DNA from: an uncultured Ruminococcus sp. | GTDB taxonomy: Bacteria > Bacillota > Clostridia > Oscillospirales > Ruminococcaceae | DNA: 64,000 nucleotides | Direction: 5' to 3' | Assembly (NCBI GenBank): GCA_900538575.1 | Contig: UPZA01000008.1 | Span: forward strand, 59,991 to 123,990 | In this document: positions 7,704-16,584 of the stretch, piece after piece | Numbering within the stretch: the first letter of the stretch is position 1 | Layout: each line of letters begins with the position of its first letter | Notes under the pieces: model-generated | The model's input: only the letters and a program-made list of their open reading frames with translations | Database searches by the model: none | What the model was told of the DNA's origin: nothing | Made by a program: the position numbers and the translations under genes

Positions 7704-7874
7704 TTTGTTCTGTAAGAAAATTAAGTAAATTCTTATAATTGATTAAAATATGGTATAAAGCAGACAAACCGAGAAAACATATATTAGAGAAAAATTGTGT
7801 GATTTAAAATAAAAATAAAGAAAATAGCTTTACCGTCAATGCGGCTTAAAGGAAAATTATAAAGGTGATATTAA

Positions 7875-8762
7875 ATGCTTGAATTTCGGCAGATAGACAT
7901 AAGCGACAGGCAGTGGGTAAATGAATTACTCAGAAAATCAGATTTTATGGGCTGCGAATATAGCTTCGCAAATAATATGGCTTGGCGCAGACTTAGCAAT
8001 TCAACGATTTCAAGATATAAGGATTTTTATTTGATAAAAGCTGAAAATGAGAATTATACCAGTATTTCATTTCCGGCCGGGGAAGGAGATTATAAAGAGC
8101 TTTTTTCGGTACTGAAAGAATATGCACTATCAAACGGCAAGCCGCTTGCGGTAACCGGTGTAACAGAAACCGGATTAAAAATATTTAATGATATATTCGG
8201 ATCCGATAGTTATAATTCCGTATTGGCGGACGGAAGCGGAGATTATATTTATCTGGCTGATGATCTTATTAATCTTAAAGGTAAAAGATATCATAAAAAA
8301 CGTAATCATCTTTCAAAGATAAACGGCTATGACTGGAAGTTTTATCCTATGACCGAAGCTTTTTTTGATGAATGCATTGAATTCAGCGCCGTAAATTATA
8401 ACAGTAAAAACGGTTATGACGATGAATCCAGCATAGCGGAGCAATATGCAATTCATACCTATTTTACTTATTTTAACGAACTGGAGCTAAAAGGCGGAGT
8501 TATAACGGTTGAAGGAAAGGTCAGAGCTTTCACGATTGGAGAGCGGCTTAACAGCAATACCTTTTGCGTTCATATAGAAAAGGCGGACGCCTCCGTAGAG
8601 GGGCTCTACCCTGCGATCAATCGTGAATTTGCCGAATATGCCGCGTCCGGATTTAAATATATAAACCGTGAGGAAGACTTGGGAATTGAAGGACTTAGAA
8701 AAGCTAAAAGATCTTATAATCCTGTATTTATACTTGACAAATACACTGTGACATTTAAATAA
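7875..8762 (+). CDS. DUF2156 (phosphatidylglycerol lysyltransferase C-domain-like) protein
   Basis: A 295-residue soluble GNAT-like protein. The N-terminal segment LEFRQIDISDRQWVNELL, the SFANNMAWR motif and the C-terminal INREEDLGIEGLRKAKRSYNP are typical of DUF2156, the acyltransferase fold also found at the C-terminus of MprF. There are no membrane helices, so it is not a full MprF; such proteins may transfer an aminoacyl or acyl group to lipid or peptide, but the substrate is unknown. ATG follows AAAGGTGAT. The 7704-7874 gap before it holds no clear promoter. It is 13 bases before the DJ-1 gene and probably heads a co-transcribed run. Confidence 0.85.
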   Translation: MLEFRQIDISDRQWVNELLRKSDFMGCEYSFANNMAWRRLSNSTISRYKDFYLIKAENENYTSISFPAGEGDYKELFSVLKEYALSNGKPLAVTGVTETGLKIFNDIFGSDSYNSVLADGSGDYIYLADDLINLKGKRYHKKRNHLSKINGYDWKFYPMTEAFFDECIEFSAVNYNSKNGYDDESSIAEQYAIHTYFTYFNELELKGGVITVEGKVRAFTIGERLNSNTFCVHIEKADASVEGLYPAINREFAEYAASGFKYINREEDLGIEGLRKAKRSYNPVFILDKYTVTFK

Positions 8763-8775
8763 GGGAGGAATTGTG

Positions 8776-9321
8776 ATGATTTATGTATTTCTTGCTAACG
8801 GATTTGAAGAAGTGGAAGCTTTGACGCCGGTGGATATGCTCAGAAGATGCGAGCTTGACGTTGTAACTGTCGGAGTTGACGGCACGGTGATTAAGGGCTC
8901 TCACGGTATTACAGTTTCTGCTGATATTGACGCTTCTGAAATCAGGCTTGACGATAATCTTGACATGATAGTTCTGCCGGGAGGTATGCCGGGTACTTTA
9001 AATCTGGAGGCTTCTTCTTATGTTCAGAAGGCGATAGATTTTTGTGCTGAAAATGATCGATATATCGCGGCAATCTGTGCGGCGCCGTCTATTCTTGGAC
9101 ACAAGGGTATTTTATCCGGTAAAACAGCTACGTGCTTTACCGGCTTTGAATCTCAGCTTACAGGAGCTGTAATCAGTAAAAAGTCTGTCTGCACAGACGG
9201 CAAAATTATAACCTCAAGGGGAGCAGGCACCGCTATGGAGTTTTCATTTGAGCTTGTAAAGCTTCTTATTTCAAGTGAACGAAGCAATATTCTTAAAGCG
9301 TCGGTGCATTATAAAAAATGA
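8776..9321 (+). CDS. DJ-1/PfpI family protein
   Basis: A 181-residue member of the DJ-1/ThiJ family. The N-terminal FLANGFEEVEALTPVDMLRR contains the conserved Glu, VLPGGMPGTLNL follows near residue 75, and the nucleophile elbow IAAICAAPSILG holds the reactive Cys near residue 105. Roles in the family include glyoxalase/deglycase or chaperone activity; the exact one cannot be read here. I use ATG 8776 because the AAGGGAGGAA site is too close to the GTG at 8773. It overlaps the next gene by 4 bases (ATGA). Confidence 0.92.
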   Translation: MIYVFLANGFEEVEALTPVDMLRRCELDVVTVGVDGTVIKGSHGITVSADIDASEIRLDDNLDMIVLPGGMPGTLNLEASSYVQKAIDFCAENDRYIAAICAAPSILGHKGILSGKTATCFTGFESQLTGAVISKKSVCTDGKIITSRGAGTAMEFSFELVKLLISSERSNILKASVHYKK

Positions 9322-9902
9322 CAGAAACAGACATTATAAAAAACAAATTACGCGCTGAATTAAAGACAATGCGAAAAGGTATTGGAAACAGCCGAAAAAG
9401 TATTCTTGATTTAAAAATTTTCAGTAATGTATTAAAATGCGAGGCGTTTAAAAACGCAAAAACAGTCCTCGCTTATAAATCTACGGATATAGAAGTCGGA
9501 ACAGACGCTATTATAAAGTATTGCCTTGAAAACGGGAAAAAGATTGCTTTACCAAAATGCATGAATGGCGGTTTAATGAAATTTTATTACTATAACGGCA
9601 ATACGCCGCTTGTAAAATCGACTTTTGGGATAATGGAGCCGATTGAAGATGAGAATAACGAGATAAAAAGCTTTGAAAATACCGTCTGTATTCTTCCGGC
9701 GCTTGCTTTTGATAATGAAGGCTACCGCCTTGGCTATGGAGGCGGATATTATGACCGTTTTTTAAGCGCGCATGAAAACCTAATAACGATTGGGATATGC
9801 TATTTCGATAATATCCAGAGTCGGCTTGTAAGGAATGAGTTTGATCGTAATGCGGCGTTTGTTGCTACAGAAAAAAGTCTGGAGGCGTATAATGGAAAAT
9901 AA
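9318..9902 (+). CDS. 5-formyltetrahydrofolate cyclo-ligase
   Basis: This enzyme converts 5-formyl-THF to 5,10-methenyl-THF with ATP, rescuing folate from an inactive store. The 194-residue protein has the early KNKLRAELKTMRK helix, the KKIALPKC strand and the C-terminal Gly-rich signature LGYGGGYYDRFL, all in family order. It overlaps the DJ-1 gene by ATGA and the mltG start by 11 bases, so translation of the three is coupled. Confidence 0.94.
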   Translation: MTETDIIKNKLRAELKTMRKGIGNSRKSILDLKIFSNVLKCEAFKNAKTVLAYKSTDIEVGTDAIIKYCLENGKKIALPKCMNGGLMKFYYYNGNTPLVKSTFGIMEPIEDENNEIKSFENTVCILPALAFDNEGYRLGYGGGYYDRFLSAHENLITIGICYFDNIQSRLVRNEFDRNAAFVATEKSLEAYNGK

Positions 9903-11511
9903 AAACAGAGATTCTGACAGAGATAAAATGCTGGAGGATATTCTTTCTAAGCTTGGCGCTCAGGAAAAGAATTCCGGAAGAACGGGCGGCGGAAGAGCTG
10001 CGAGAGCAGCCGCTTCATCGGCAAACAGGGCTGCCTCGGAGCGTCGGTCATATTCGTCTGAATCGGGCGACACGTTGAATCGTTCAGCGTCCTTTACAGG
10101 TAAAACCTCAAGCAGTTATTTATATGATTCAAATATTTCAGGAGAAAGAAAAAGCACCGGAGGTATATCAGATACCGGAAGAACGGGATCAGTCAATAGC
10201 GGAGCCTCAGAATATCATAAAACCGGTAATATGAATACGCCGGATAGAACAGACGTATTAATGAACGGTTCTGCGAAGAGTAAGTCAGATTTGTCATCCG
10301 CCGGCCGCAAGACTGCCGATAATATATATGAAGATAATAATCATACATCTGCGATTAAAAAGGTTCAGACTATAAACCCCGGAGCCGACGTCACTACTCA
10401 TAAAGTTAAATCCGGAAAACGCAGGAGAGGCTCCGGCAGGCTTCCTATGGTTCTGATAGTTACAACAATTATTTTTACGATTGCCATATCTCTTTCAGTA
10501 CTAATAATTTCAGTCGGCAGGGATATGCTTGCAATCGGAAAATCAGATGATTTAAAAATTGTCACTATTCCGGAGGGAGCAGATACAGAGGATGTAGCGC
10601 AGATACTTTACGACGAAGGTATTATTAAAATACCCAAGGCATTTGTATTTATATCCAAGCTGGGCGGTTCAGATACAAAATATATAGCGGGAGAGCACGA
10701 GCTGAGTCCCAGTAATGCGTATGAAACTATTATTAACGAGCTTACAACTGATAAATCGTTAGAAAAGGAAACGGCAGACGTTACATTTATCGAGGGTTCG
10801 GATCTTATTTCAGCCGCGAAAAAGCTTGAGGAGGCCGGCGTCTGCGACGCGGAAAGATTTATTTATTACTTTAATGCCGGCGATTATGGCTTTGATTTTG
10901 AAAAGTACCTTCCAACATCAACCGCGTCGAAGTTTAATCGAATGGAAGGGTATCTGTTTCCCGATACCTATACGTTTTATGTCGATACGGATCCGGAGGT
11001 AGTATGTCAGAAAATATATAAAAATTTTGATGAGAAATTCAAGCCGGAATACTATGAGCAGATGAAAAAATTGAATATGACTCTTGACGAGGTTATAACT
11101 CTTGCTTCTATCGTTCAGGCGGAAGCGCCTGACGTGGAATCTATGAAGAAAATTGCTTCAGTATTTGAAAACAGACTGGCAAATCCTGAGGAGTTTCCGA
11201 GACTTGAATCCGACCCAACCACTTATTATGTGGACGAAGTAATAAGACCTAATATTGAAATTCCTTCCGAAGCAATATTCGAGGCCTATGATACATATAA
11301 ATCAAACGGTCTGCCTCCGGGAGCTATAGGTAATCCCGGAATCGACGCAATAGAAGCGGTATTATTTCCTGCGGATACTGATTATTATTTCTTCTTTGCT
11401 AATATTGAAACGAATGAAACCTTCTTTGCTGAAACAAATGAAGGGCATGAGGCAAATAAAGATATGGTGAGAGAGCAGCAGGAAGCAGGAAATGATGATG
11501 GAGAAGAATAG
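9892..11511 (+). CDS. mltG: Endolytic peptidoglycan transglycosylase MltG with long disordered N-terminus
   Basis: MltG is a membrane-anchored lytic transglycosylase that cuts nascent glycan strands. Of 539 residues, about the first 185 are Ser/Gly/Arg/Lys-rich and look disordered. One membrane helix follows (VLIVTTIIFTIAISLSVLIISV), then a small LysM-like region (VTIPEGADTEDVAQIL), then the YceG catalytic domain with the active-site Glu in ASIVQAEAPD and ending in the NGLPPGAIGNPG / FFFAN motifs. The cytoplasmic extension is much longer than in E. coli MltG but common in Clostridia. ATG at 9892 follows CTGGAGGCG inside the previous gene. Confidence 0.93.
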   Translation: MENKNRDSDRDKMLEDILSKLGAQEKNSGRTGGGRAARAAASSANRAASERRSYSSESGDTLNRSASFTGKTSSSYLYDSNISGERKSTGGISDTGRTGSVNSGASEYHKTGNMNTPDRTDVLMNGSAKSKSDLSSAGRKTADNIYEDNNHTSAIKKVQTINPGADVTTHKVKSGKRRRGSGRLPMVLIVTTIIFTIAISLSVLIISVGRDMLAIGKSDDLKIVTIPEGADTEDVAQILYDEGIIKIPKAFVFISKLGGSDTKYIAGEHELSPSNAYETIINELTTDKSLEKETADVTFIEGSDLISAAKKLEEAGVCDAERFIYYFNAGDYGFDFEKYLPTSTASKFNRMEGYLFPDTYTFYVDTDPEVVCQKIYKNFDEKFKPEYYEQMKKLNMTLDEVITLASIVQAEAPDVESMKKIASVFENRLANPEEFPRLESDPTTYYVDEVIRPNIEIPSEAIFEAYDTYKSNGLPPGAIGNPGIDAIEAVLFPADTDYYFFFANIETNETFFAETNEGHEANKDMVREQQEAGNDDGEE

Positions 11512-12736
11512 CTTGGATAATTTTAATAATTTAGAGGTTCTGGCGCCGGCCGGAGATATGGAGAGATTTAATGCCGCGCTTGATTACGGCGCTGACGCTG
11601 TATATCTTGGTGGAAAGGGCTTCGGCATGAGAGCTTCGCCCGGAAACTTTTCTTTTGAACAGTTAAAAGAGGCTGTGGAAAGGGCGCATGAAAAAGGTGT
11701 AAAGGTTTATTTGACTTGTAATACCTTGCCAAGGAATAATGAGATACCGTATTTCAAGGAGTTTATAGAGAATACTGAACTTTGCGGCGTTGACGCGGCA
11801 ATAGCGGCGGATCTGGGACTTATGTCGCTTATAAAGAAATACGCTCCTGATCTGGAAATACACATGTCAACTCAGACAGGTATCGTTAATTATGCAACAG
11901 CAAACGAGCTTTATAATATGGGAGCAAAGCGGGTTGTTCTTGCAAGAGAGCTGTCTATAGATGAAATCGCTGAAATAAGAGCAAAGTCTCCTGCCGATAT
12001 GGAAATCGAGGTTTTTGTACACGGAGCTATGTGCGTATCCTTTTCGGGCAGATGTCTTCTTTCAAGTTATCTTGTAAATCGTGACGCCAACAGAGGAGAA
12101 TGCGCTCAGCCGTGTCGATGGGGTTATCATTTAATGGAGGAAAAACGGGAAGGGCAGTATTTTCCGGTATTCGAGGACGAAAATGGTACATATATCCTTA
12201 ATTCCAAGGATTTATGTATGATTAATCATATTGATAAGCTTGCAGAAGCAGGAGTGACCAGCTTAAAAATTGAAGGCAGGGCAAAATCCGCTTATTATGT
12301 ATCTGTTATAACAAATGCCTATAGAATGGCGGTGGATTGGCATAAGAAGCACGGTGCGGTTCCTGTTCCGGAATGGATAAGCAGCGAGGTATTTAAGGTT
12401 AGTCATAGAAAATACTGTACGGGCTTTTTCTTTGGGCATCCGAAGGATTGTCAGTATTATGAAACGGGCGGCTATATAAGAAACTATGATGTAGTTGCAG
12501 TAGTTGACAGATGTGAAAACGGTATTATTTATGCTACGCAAAGAAACAGATTTTTTGCGGGAGATGAATTAGAAGTGCTTTCCCCGGGGGAAAAACCGTT
12601 TTCAATTATTCCTGAGAAATTGTTTGATGAAAACGGCGAAATACTTGAAACGGTGAATCATGCAATGATGAATTTCAGTTTTCCGTGTAGTACGGCGTTT
12701 CCGGTTAATTCAATAATAAGAAAAAGGATTCTTTAA
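11492..12736 (+). CDS. Peptidase U32 family protein (TrhP/YegQ-like)
   Basis: A 414-residue U32 protein. It has LAPAGDMERFNAALDYGADAVYLGG at the N-terminus and the U32 signature around EVFVHGAMCVSFSGRCLLSSYL (about residues 170-190). A Cys cluster GECAQPCRW follows, with a C-terminal domain after it. Family members of this layout take part in prephenate-dependent tRNA U34 hydroxylation (TrhP) in E. coli and B. subtilis; the old protease label is doubtful. The start (any of ATG 11492, 11495 or 11498) lies inside the end of mltG behind GGAAGCAGGAA, so the genes are coupled. Confidence 0.9.
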   Translation: MMMEKNSLDNFNNLEVLAPAGDMERFNAALDYGADAVYLGGKGFGMRASPGNFSFEQLKEAVERAHEKGVKVYLTCNTLPRNNEIPYFKEFIENTELCGVDAAIAADLGLMSLIKKYAPDLEIHMSTQTGIVNYATANELYNMGAKRVVLARELSIDEIAEIRAKSPADMEIEVFVHGAMCVSFSGRCLLSSYLVNRDANRGECAQPCRWGYHLMEEKREGQYFPVFEDENGTYILNSKDLCMINHIDKLAEAGVTSLKIEGRAKSAYYVSVITNAYRMAVDWHKKHGAVPVPEWISSEVFKVSHRKYCTGFFFGHPKDCQYYETGGYIRNYDVVAVVDRCENGIIYATQRNRFFAGDELEVLSPGEKPFSIIPEKLFDENGEILETVNHAMMNFSFPCSTAFPVNSIIRKRIL

Positions 12737-12740
12737 ATTA

Positions 12741-12778
12741 AAAAGCCTTCGGCAATTTTTTGCTGAAGGCTTTTGTTT
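12741..12778. terminator. Bidirectional terminator between the U32 gene and the GH5 gene
   Basis: A 14-bp stem AAAAGCCTTCGGCA / TGCTGAAGGCTTTT (one G-U), loop ATTTTT, with A- and T-runs at its ends. Confidence 0.85.
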
Positions 12779-12796
12779 ATGATTTATTATAATTCA

Positions 12797-13990
12797 TTAT
12801 GATGGATAAACTGGTAAAGCTATTTCGTAATCTTCTTCGTTTACGCCTCTCATTATGGCGTCTATTAGATCCTGGTGCAATACGACGTTTCCGTTTTGTC
12901 TGTCAAAAAGAGCGAACGCTTCGCCGCCGTCGATTCCGTCAAAGCCGTTATCCCACCAAATAGGCAGAATTCCGTTTTGACGTGCTGCTTTTGTTACATA
13001 CTCTACATAATATCTTCTTGTATCGCTATATCCGGCTTTATTATTGACAGCTCCGTATTCACCCATTATAACCGGAATGCCATTGTCAGAAAACGTTGTT
13101 TTTAATCTGCCGAATATATCGTCAACCCATTCCTCCTGACCCCATCTGTCGTTTGTCGGACCGCCTTTGCCCCATGAATTTCTACCCTCGCCTGCAAAAC
13201 TCCACGGATCGTAAAAATGAAATTCAGCCATTATCTTATTCTCTGCTGTGTCGTCTGGTATCTGTAAACCGCTGATCGCATATTCGGCGTTTGTATTATA
13301 TGCCTGAACGATTAATATTCTCTGCGGATTATTTCCGCCGCCTGCGCGAACGGTATCCACAAAGCTCTGGTTAAGCTTGTTTGTGAGCTGCAAATATGCG
13401 TCGGCCGGCTTGTCGTAGCCTTTATGTAACTCATTCATTCCGGCAAAAAGAAGCTTTTCGTCATAGTCCTTAAATCTGTCGGCAATCTGCGTCCAGAGAA
13501 CTGTAAATTTCGAGATCATCTCGGCTTCGTCAGTCGGCTCCGGGGTAAGCCAGGATGACGAGGTATCGTTACCGTCATGATGTATATTAATAATCGCGTA
13601 CATACCATTGTCAATAACATAATTAACTACCTCTTCAACGCGGTTCATCCATTCCTCGTCTATTTTATATTCCGGCGCTTCTGAGAAATGTCCCATCCAG
13701 GTTACAGGAATTCGGACGGTGTTGAAACCTGCTGATTTTACAGTGTCAATAAGTTCTTTCGTTACAATCGGGTTTCCCCATGAGGTTTCAGAAGAAAGAC
13801 CGCTGCCGACTGAGTCGAGACTGTTTCCAAGATTCCAGCCGACCTTCATATCGCTGAATACGTCGGCTGCTGTAATAGAGCTGATATCCTTTTTAGCGTC
13901 TGATTTAGAATCTGAATCCGAACAGCCGGCTATTACTGAAAAGCCGAGAATTACAGCCGCTGCCGCAGACAGTATTTTTTTAAATTTCAT
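12797..13990 (-). CDS. GH5 endoglucanase-like lipoprotein
   Basis: A 397-residue secreted glycoside hydrolase anchored as a lipoprotein. The signal peptide ends in the lipobox VIAGC (Cys about residue 23), followed by a Ser/Asp/Lys linker. The catalytic barrel starts GWNLGNSLD and has the strand NTVRIPVTW and the IINIHHDG segment. The acid/base Glu is in AGMNELH and the nucleophile Glu in VIMGEYGA, with a late WWDNGFDG loop. This order fits GH5 cellulases, most like subfamily 4; substrates could be cellulose, xyloglucan or mixed-linkage glucan. No dockerin or binding module is present, so it stays on the cell. ATG follows CGGAGGATT. Confidence 0.93.
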   Translation of the reverse strand: MKFKKILSAAAAVILGFSVIAGCSDSDSKSDAKKDISSITAADVFSDMKVGWNLGNSLDSVGSGLSSETSWGNPIVTKELIDTVKSAGFNTVRIPVTWMGHFSEAPEYKIDEEWMNRVEEVVNYVIDNGMYAIINIHHDGNDTSSSWLTPEPTDEAEMISKFTVLWTQIADRFKDYDEKLLFAGMNELHKGYDKPADAYLQLTNKLNQSFVDTVRAGGGNNPQRILIVQAYNTNAEYAISGLQIPDDTAENKIMAEFHFYDPWSFAGEGRNSWGKGGPTNDRWGQEEWVDDIFGRLKTTFSDNGIPVIMGEYGAVNNKAGYSDTRRYYVEYVTKAARQNGILPIWWDNGFDGIDGGEAFALFDRQNGNVVLHQDLIDAIMRGVNEEDYEIALPVYPS

Positions 13991-14021
13991 TTAATAATCC
14001 TCCGTGATTTTTTATAAAGTA

Positions 14022-14050
14022 ATTATAGCAAATTAATTTTATTTGCGCAA
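14022..14050 (-). promoter_or_regulatory. Promoter of the GH5 gene
   Basis: On the minus strand TTGCGC, 17 bases, TATAAT, with an extended -10 TGC. Confidence 0.7.
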
Positions 14051-14059
14051 TATAAAATA

Positions 14060-14383
14060 TTATAGCATTGAGCTTAATTTCAAAGCTGCTTCAAATGTTG
14101 ATAATTTTGTTCTGAATACTGTTATACCGTATTTTTCAGCAGTAATTATAAATTCATTGTCCTGCGGTATATTTTCCGCTATTACTATGCAGGATGCTTT
14201 TTTCTGATATGCGACAGCAAGGGTATTTATATTCGATATAACAGTAACAAGGATCTGGTTTTCCTTCAGCTTTCCCAGAGCCATGCTCAGAAGATCGCAG
14301 CAGTATATTCCGGAAATCTCCGGATTCCTTCCGTAAGAAATCTGTATAAAATCAGGTAATTTATTTATATCGCATGGTTTCAT
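14060..14383 (-). CDS. DRTGG-domain protein of the hydrogenase neighbourhood
   Basis: A 107-residue protein matching the small DRTGG-type domain: SGIYCCDLLSMALGKLKENQILVTVISNINTLAVA, then CIVIAENIPQDNEFIITAEKYGITVFRT. Such domains occur in phosphotransacetylase and HPr-kinase relatives and are thought to bind nucleotides or other small ligands. Alone they are often found beside [FeFe] hydrogenase genes with HATPase partners, as here. It overlaps the upstream HATPase gene by 4 bases, so both are made together. A regulatory or redox-sensing role is inferred from context only. Confidence 0.75.
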   Translation of the reverse strand: MKPCDINKLPDFIQISYGRNPEISGIYCCDLLSMALGKLKENQILVTVISNINTLAVAYQKKASCIVIAENIPQDNEFIITAEKYGITVFRTKLSTFEAALKLSSML

Positions 14384-14799
14384 CGGATATAGACCTTCAT
14401 AATAATTTGAGTGCCCTCTCCGACCTTTGAATGTACAGTCATTTCATCGGTATATTTTTTCATATTAGTAAATCCCATACCTTCGCCGAAGCCCATTGAG
14501 CGAAGATTCTCATCGGCGGTTGAGTATCCTTTTTGCATTGCTGCTTCAACGTTTTCTATTCCCGGACCTATATCGGTCAGATTCATTGTAATACAGTCGT
14601 CGGTAATTTCAACTGTGATATTGCCGCCGTTGGCATGTATTATCATATTTATTTCACCCTGATAAAGAGCAAGGGAAACGCGTCTAATAATTTCAGCGTC
14701 AAATTTAAGCTCTCTGAGCTTTTCTCTTATATCGTCGGATATTTTTCCGCCGTTTTCAAAATCGCCTGATTTGACTTCATATTTAAAAATCTTATTCAC
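14380..14799 (-). CDS. Anti-sigma-factor-like HATPase (RsbW/SpoIIAB fold)
   Basis: A 139-residue GHKL ATPase domain with no other module. The N box is in SLALYQGEINMIIHA, the G1 box is DIGPGI and the G2 box GFGEGMGFTNM. Proteins of this shape phosphorylate or sequester partner regulators. The GTG start at 14799 lies 8 bases after GGAG. It is divergent from the hydrogenase genes and overlaps the DRTGG gene by ATGA, a pairing seen at clostridial hydrogenase loci; a role in controlling that cluster is inferred. Confidence 0.85.
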   Translation of the reverse strand: MNKIFKYEVKSGDFENGGKISDDIREKLRELKFDAEIIRRVSLALYQGEINMIIHANGGNITVEITDDCITMNLTDIGPGIENVEAAMQKGYSTADENLRSMGFGEGMGFTNMKKYTDEMTVHSKVGEGTQIIMKVYIR

Positions 14800-14836
14800 T
14801 ATTTAAGCTCCATGTTTAAAAAAAATTTACAGTCTT

Positions 14837-14865
14837 ATTATAGCAAGAAATTAATATGATGTAAA
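14837..14865 (-). promoter_or_regulatory. Promoter of the HATPase-DRTGG pair
   Basis: Minus-strand TTTACA, 17 bases, TATAAT, extended -10 TGC. Confidence 0.7.
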
Positions 14866-15014
14866 GTATAATCTGAGAATGAGCGAAATATATTTATCAA
14901 GGAGGCAATGTATATAGAACAGAGATTGTAGAATTTTTAACGATTTTGTGGAAAATTGACAAATAATTAAATGTTCATTAGTGAGATATTCGAATGGATT
15001 TTAAAACTGGTTTA

Positions 15015-15023
15015 TGTTATAAT
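15015..15023 (+). promoter_or_regulatory. Extended -10 promoter of the hydrogenase operon
   Basis: TGT followed by TATAAT, 56 bases before the hydC start. The -35 region is poor, so activity probably rests on the extended -10 or an activator. A separate TTGACA at 14956 has no good -10 at 17 bases. Confidence 0.5.
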
Positions 15024-15078
15024 TAAAAAGCATGGGTATACGTTGATCATATACTTAATTAACCAAGGAGGTCCAATA

Positions 15079-15576
15079 ATGAGTAAAAGTACAAACGCAG
15101 TTCCTTTTAACGGTACTGCCGCTCAGGAAGCAGAGCTGCTGAAAGTGATTGCTGAAAAGAAAGATGACAGAGGCGCTCTGATGCCTATTCTACAGAAAGC
15201 GCAGGATATTTACGGCTATCTTCCTATTGAGGTTCAGACTATTATTTCCAATGAAATGAATATTCCGTTAGAAAAGATTTACGGAGTAGTGACGTTTTAC
15301 TCGCAGTTTTCACTTAATCCTAAGGGTAAATATCAAATATCCGTCTGTCTTGGAACGGCTTGCTACGTTAAAGGCTCTGGCGATATTTATAACAAGCTTC
15401 AGGAAAAGCTCGGTATCGAGGGCGGCGGATGTACTCCGGACGGAAAGTTTTCTCTTGAAGCGTGCCGCTGTATAGGCGCTTGCGGCCTTGCTCCGGTTAT
15501 TACTGTTAATGACGAGGTTTACGGCAGACTTACTGTTGACGATGTAGATGACATTCTTAAAAAATATGCCGATTAA
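15079..15576 (+). CDS. hydC: NuoE-like [2Fe-2S] subunit of the bifurcating hydrogenase (HydC)
   Basis: A 165-residue thioredoxin-like ferredoxin subunit. The helical N-terminus (ALMPILQKAQDIYGYLP) leads to VTFYSQFSLNPKGKYQISVCLGTACYVKG. The second half of the cluster site follows as CRCIGACGLAPVI, giving four Cys for one [2Fe-2S] cluster. In multimeric hydrogenases it works with HydB to pass electrons between NAD(P)H and ferredoxin. ATG at 15079 follows the strong AAGGAGGTCC site; the frame upstream is open but unlikely to be translated. It heads the hyd operon. Confidence 0.93.
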   Translation: MSKSTNAVPFNGTAAQEAELLKVIAEKKDDRGALMPILQKAQDIYGYLPIEVQTIISNEMNIPLEKIYGVVTFYSQFSLNPKGKYQISVCLGTACYVKGSGDIYNKLQEKLGIEGGGCTPDGKFSLEACRCIGACGLAPVITVNDEVYGRLTVDDVDDILKKYAD

Positions 15577-15578
15577 TT

Positions 15579-16508
15579 ATGTTTTCTGAAATTTCCCGGC
15601 ATCTTCTTGATATATTTCACAATTCTGCTGAAGCAAAGGCGACTCTTGTCAGTATTCGTATTTATTCGAATAAATGTGCGGGACTTCTTACAGTGGAGGT
15701 TGCGGACGATGGTACGGGAATCGCAAAATCTGATCTTGAATCAGTTACCGATCCGTTTTTTACTTCAAGACAAAACAGAATAACAGGTCTTGGAATCCCG
15801 TTTTTCAAGCAATCTGCGGAATGTACGGGAGGTACGTTTGAAATTTTATCTAACTGCGGGAACGGCGTTTTTATAAGAGCTGTTTATAGTACGGATCATG
15901 CCGACTGTCCGGTTATCGGAAATCTAAGGGACGATTTGGCGGCAGCGGTTTTGAATGAAAACGCGCCCGATATAAGCTTTTTCTTTCAGTCGGATGGTAA
16001 AAGGCTTGAGTTTGATACGCGTAAAATGAAAGAGGAAGGTCCGGCGGATAATTATAGCTTATGGTATAGAATTAGAAGATATTTTGAGGAAAATTCGGAA
16101 TTTTTAAATATTGACAGTTACGGCAGAAAAATTTTTCGTTATAAGGAGGAAAAAATGAAAATAGAAGAATTAAACGCTATTAGAGATAAAATGAAAGCTC
16201 AGGTTACTCTAAGAGCAGAGGATCCCGACAACACAAAGATTGTTGTCGCCATGGGGACATGCGGAATTTCAGCCGGTTCGAGAGAAGTTCTTACAGCTTT
16301 TGCAAACGGAGCAGCTGAAAAAAATCTTGCAAATGTAACGGTTACACAGACAGGCTGCATTGGAATGTGCCAGTATGAACCGATCGTTGAAATATATGAA
16401 AAGGGAAAAGATAAGGTTACATATGTAAATATGAGCGCCGATAAGGCGGCCGAGGTTATTGAGAAGCATCTTATCGGCGGACAGGTTGTGTCCGAATATA
16501 CCGTCTGA
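15579..16508 (+). CDS. HATPase domain fused in frame to a thioredoxin-like [2Fe-2S] ferredoxin
   Basis: One 309-codon frame holds two modules. Residues 1-185 form a GHKL ATPase with an N box (LLDIFHNSAEA), G1 (DDGTGI), F box (DPFFTS) and G2 (GLGIPFF). Residues 193-309 are a complete ferredoxin starting MKIEELNAIRDKMK, with cluster Cys in AMGTCGIS and TGCIGMCQYEPIV. In related clusters, as I recall them, these are two genes. Here no stop codon separates them, yet a perfect AAGGAGG sits 7 bases before the internal ATG (16155). The ferredoxin could therefore be made both alone and as a fusion. The start ATG is 2 bases after the hydC stop, with no strong site of its own. Confidence 0.8.
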   Translation: MFSEISRHLLDIFHNSAEAKATLVSIRIYSNKCAGLLTVEVADDGTGIAKSDLESVTDPFFTSRQNRITGLGIPFFKQSAECTGGTFEILSNCGNGVFIRAVYSTDHADCPVIGNLRDDLAAAVLNENAPDISFFFQSDGKRLEFDTRKMKEEGPADNYSLWYRIRRYFEENSEFLNIDSYGRKIFRYKEEKMKIEELNAIRDKMKAQVTLRAEDPDNTKIVVAMGTCGISAGSREVLTAFANGAAEKNLANVTVTQTGCIGMCQYEPIVEIYEKGKDKVTYVNMSADKAAEVIEKHLIGGQVVSEYTV

Positions 16509-16584
16509 TAGTATTATTGTTTTATCCTATTGACTTGCAATAAATTGCTGTCAAAAATATGACATGCTGAAAGGAAATTAAATT

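Noticed and set aside
11663..11863. 66-codon frame antisense to the U32 gene
   Set aside because: Shadow of a conserved coding region; no start signals.
14956..14961. Perfect TTGACA upstream of hydC
   Set aside because: No acceptable -10 box lies 16-18 bases downstream; the extended -10 at 15015-15023 is a better promoter candidate.
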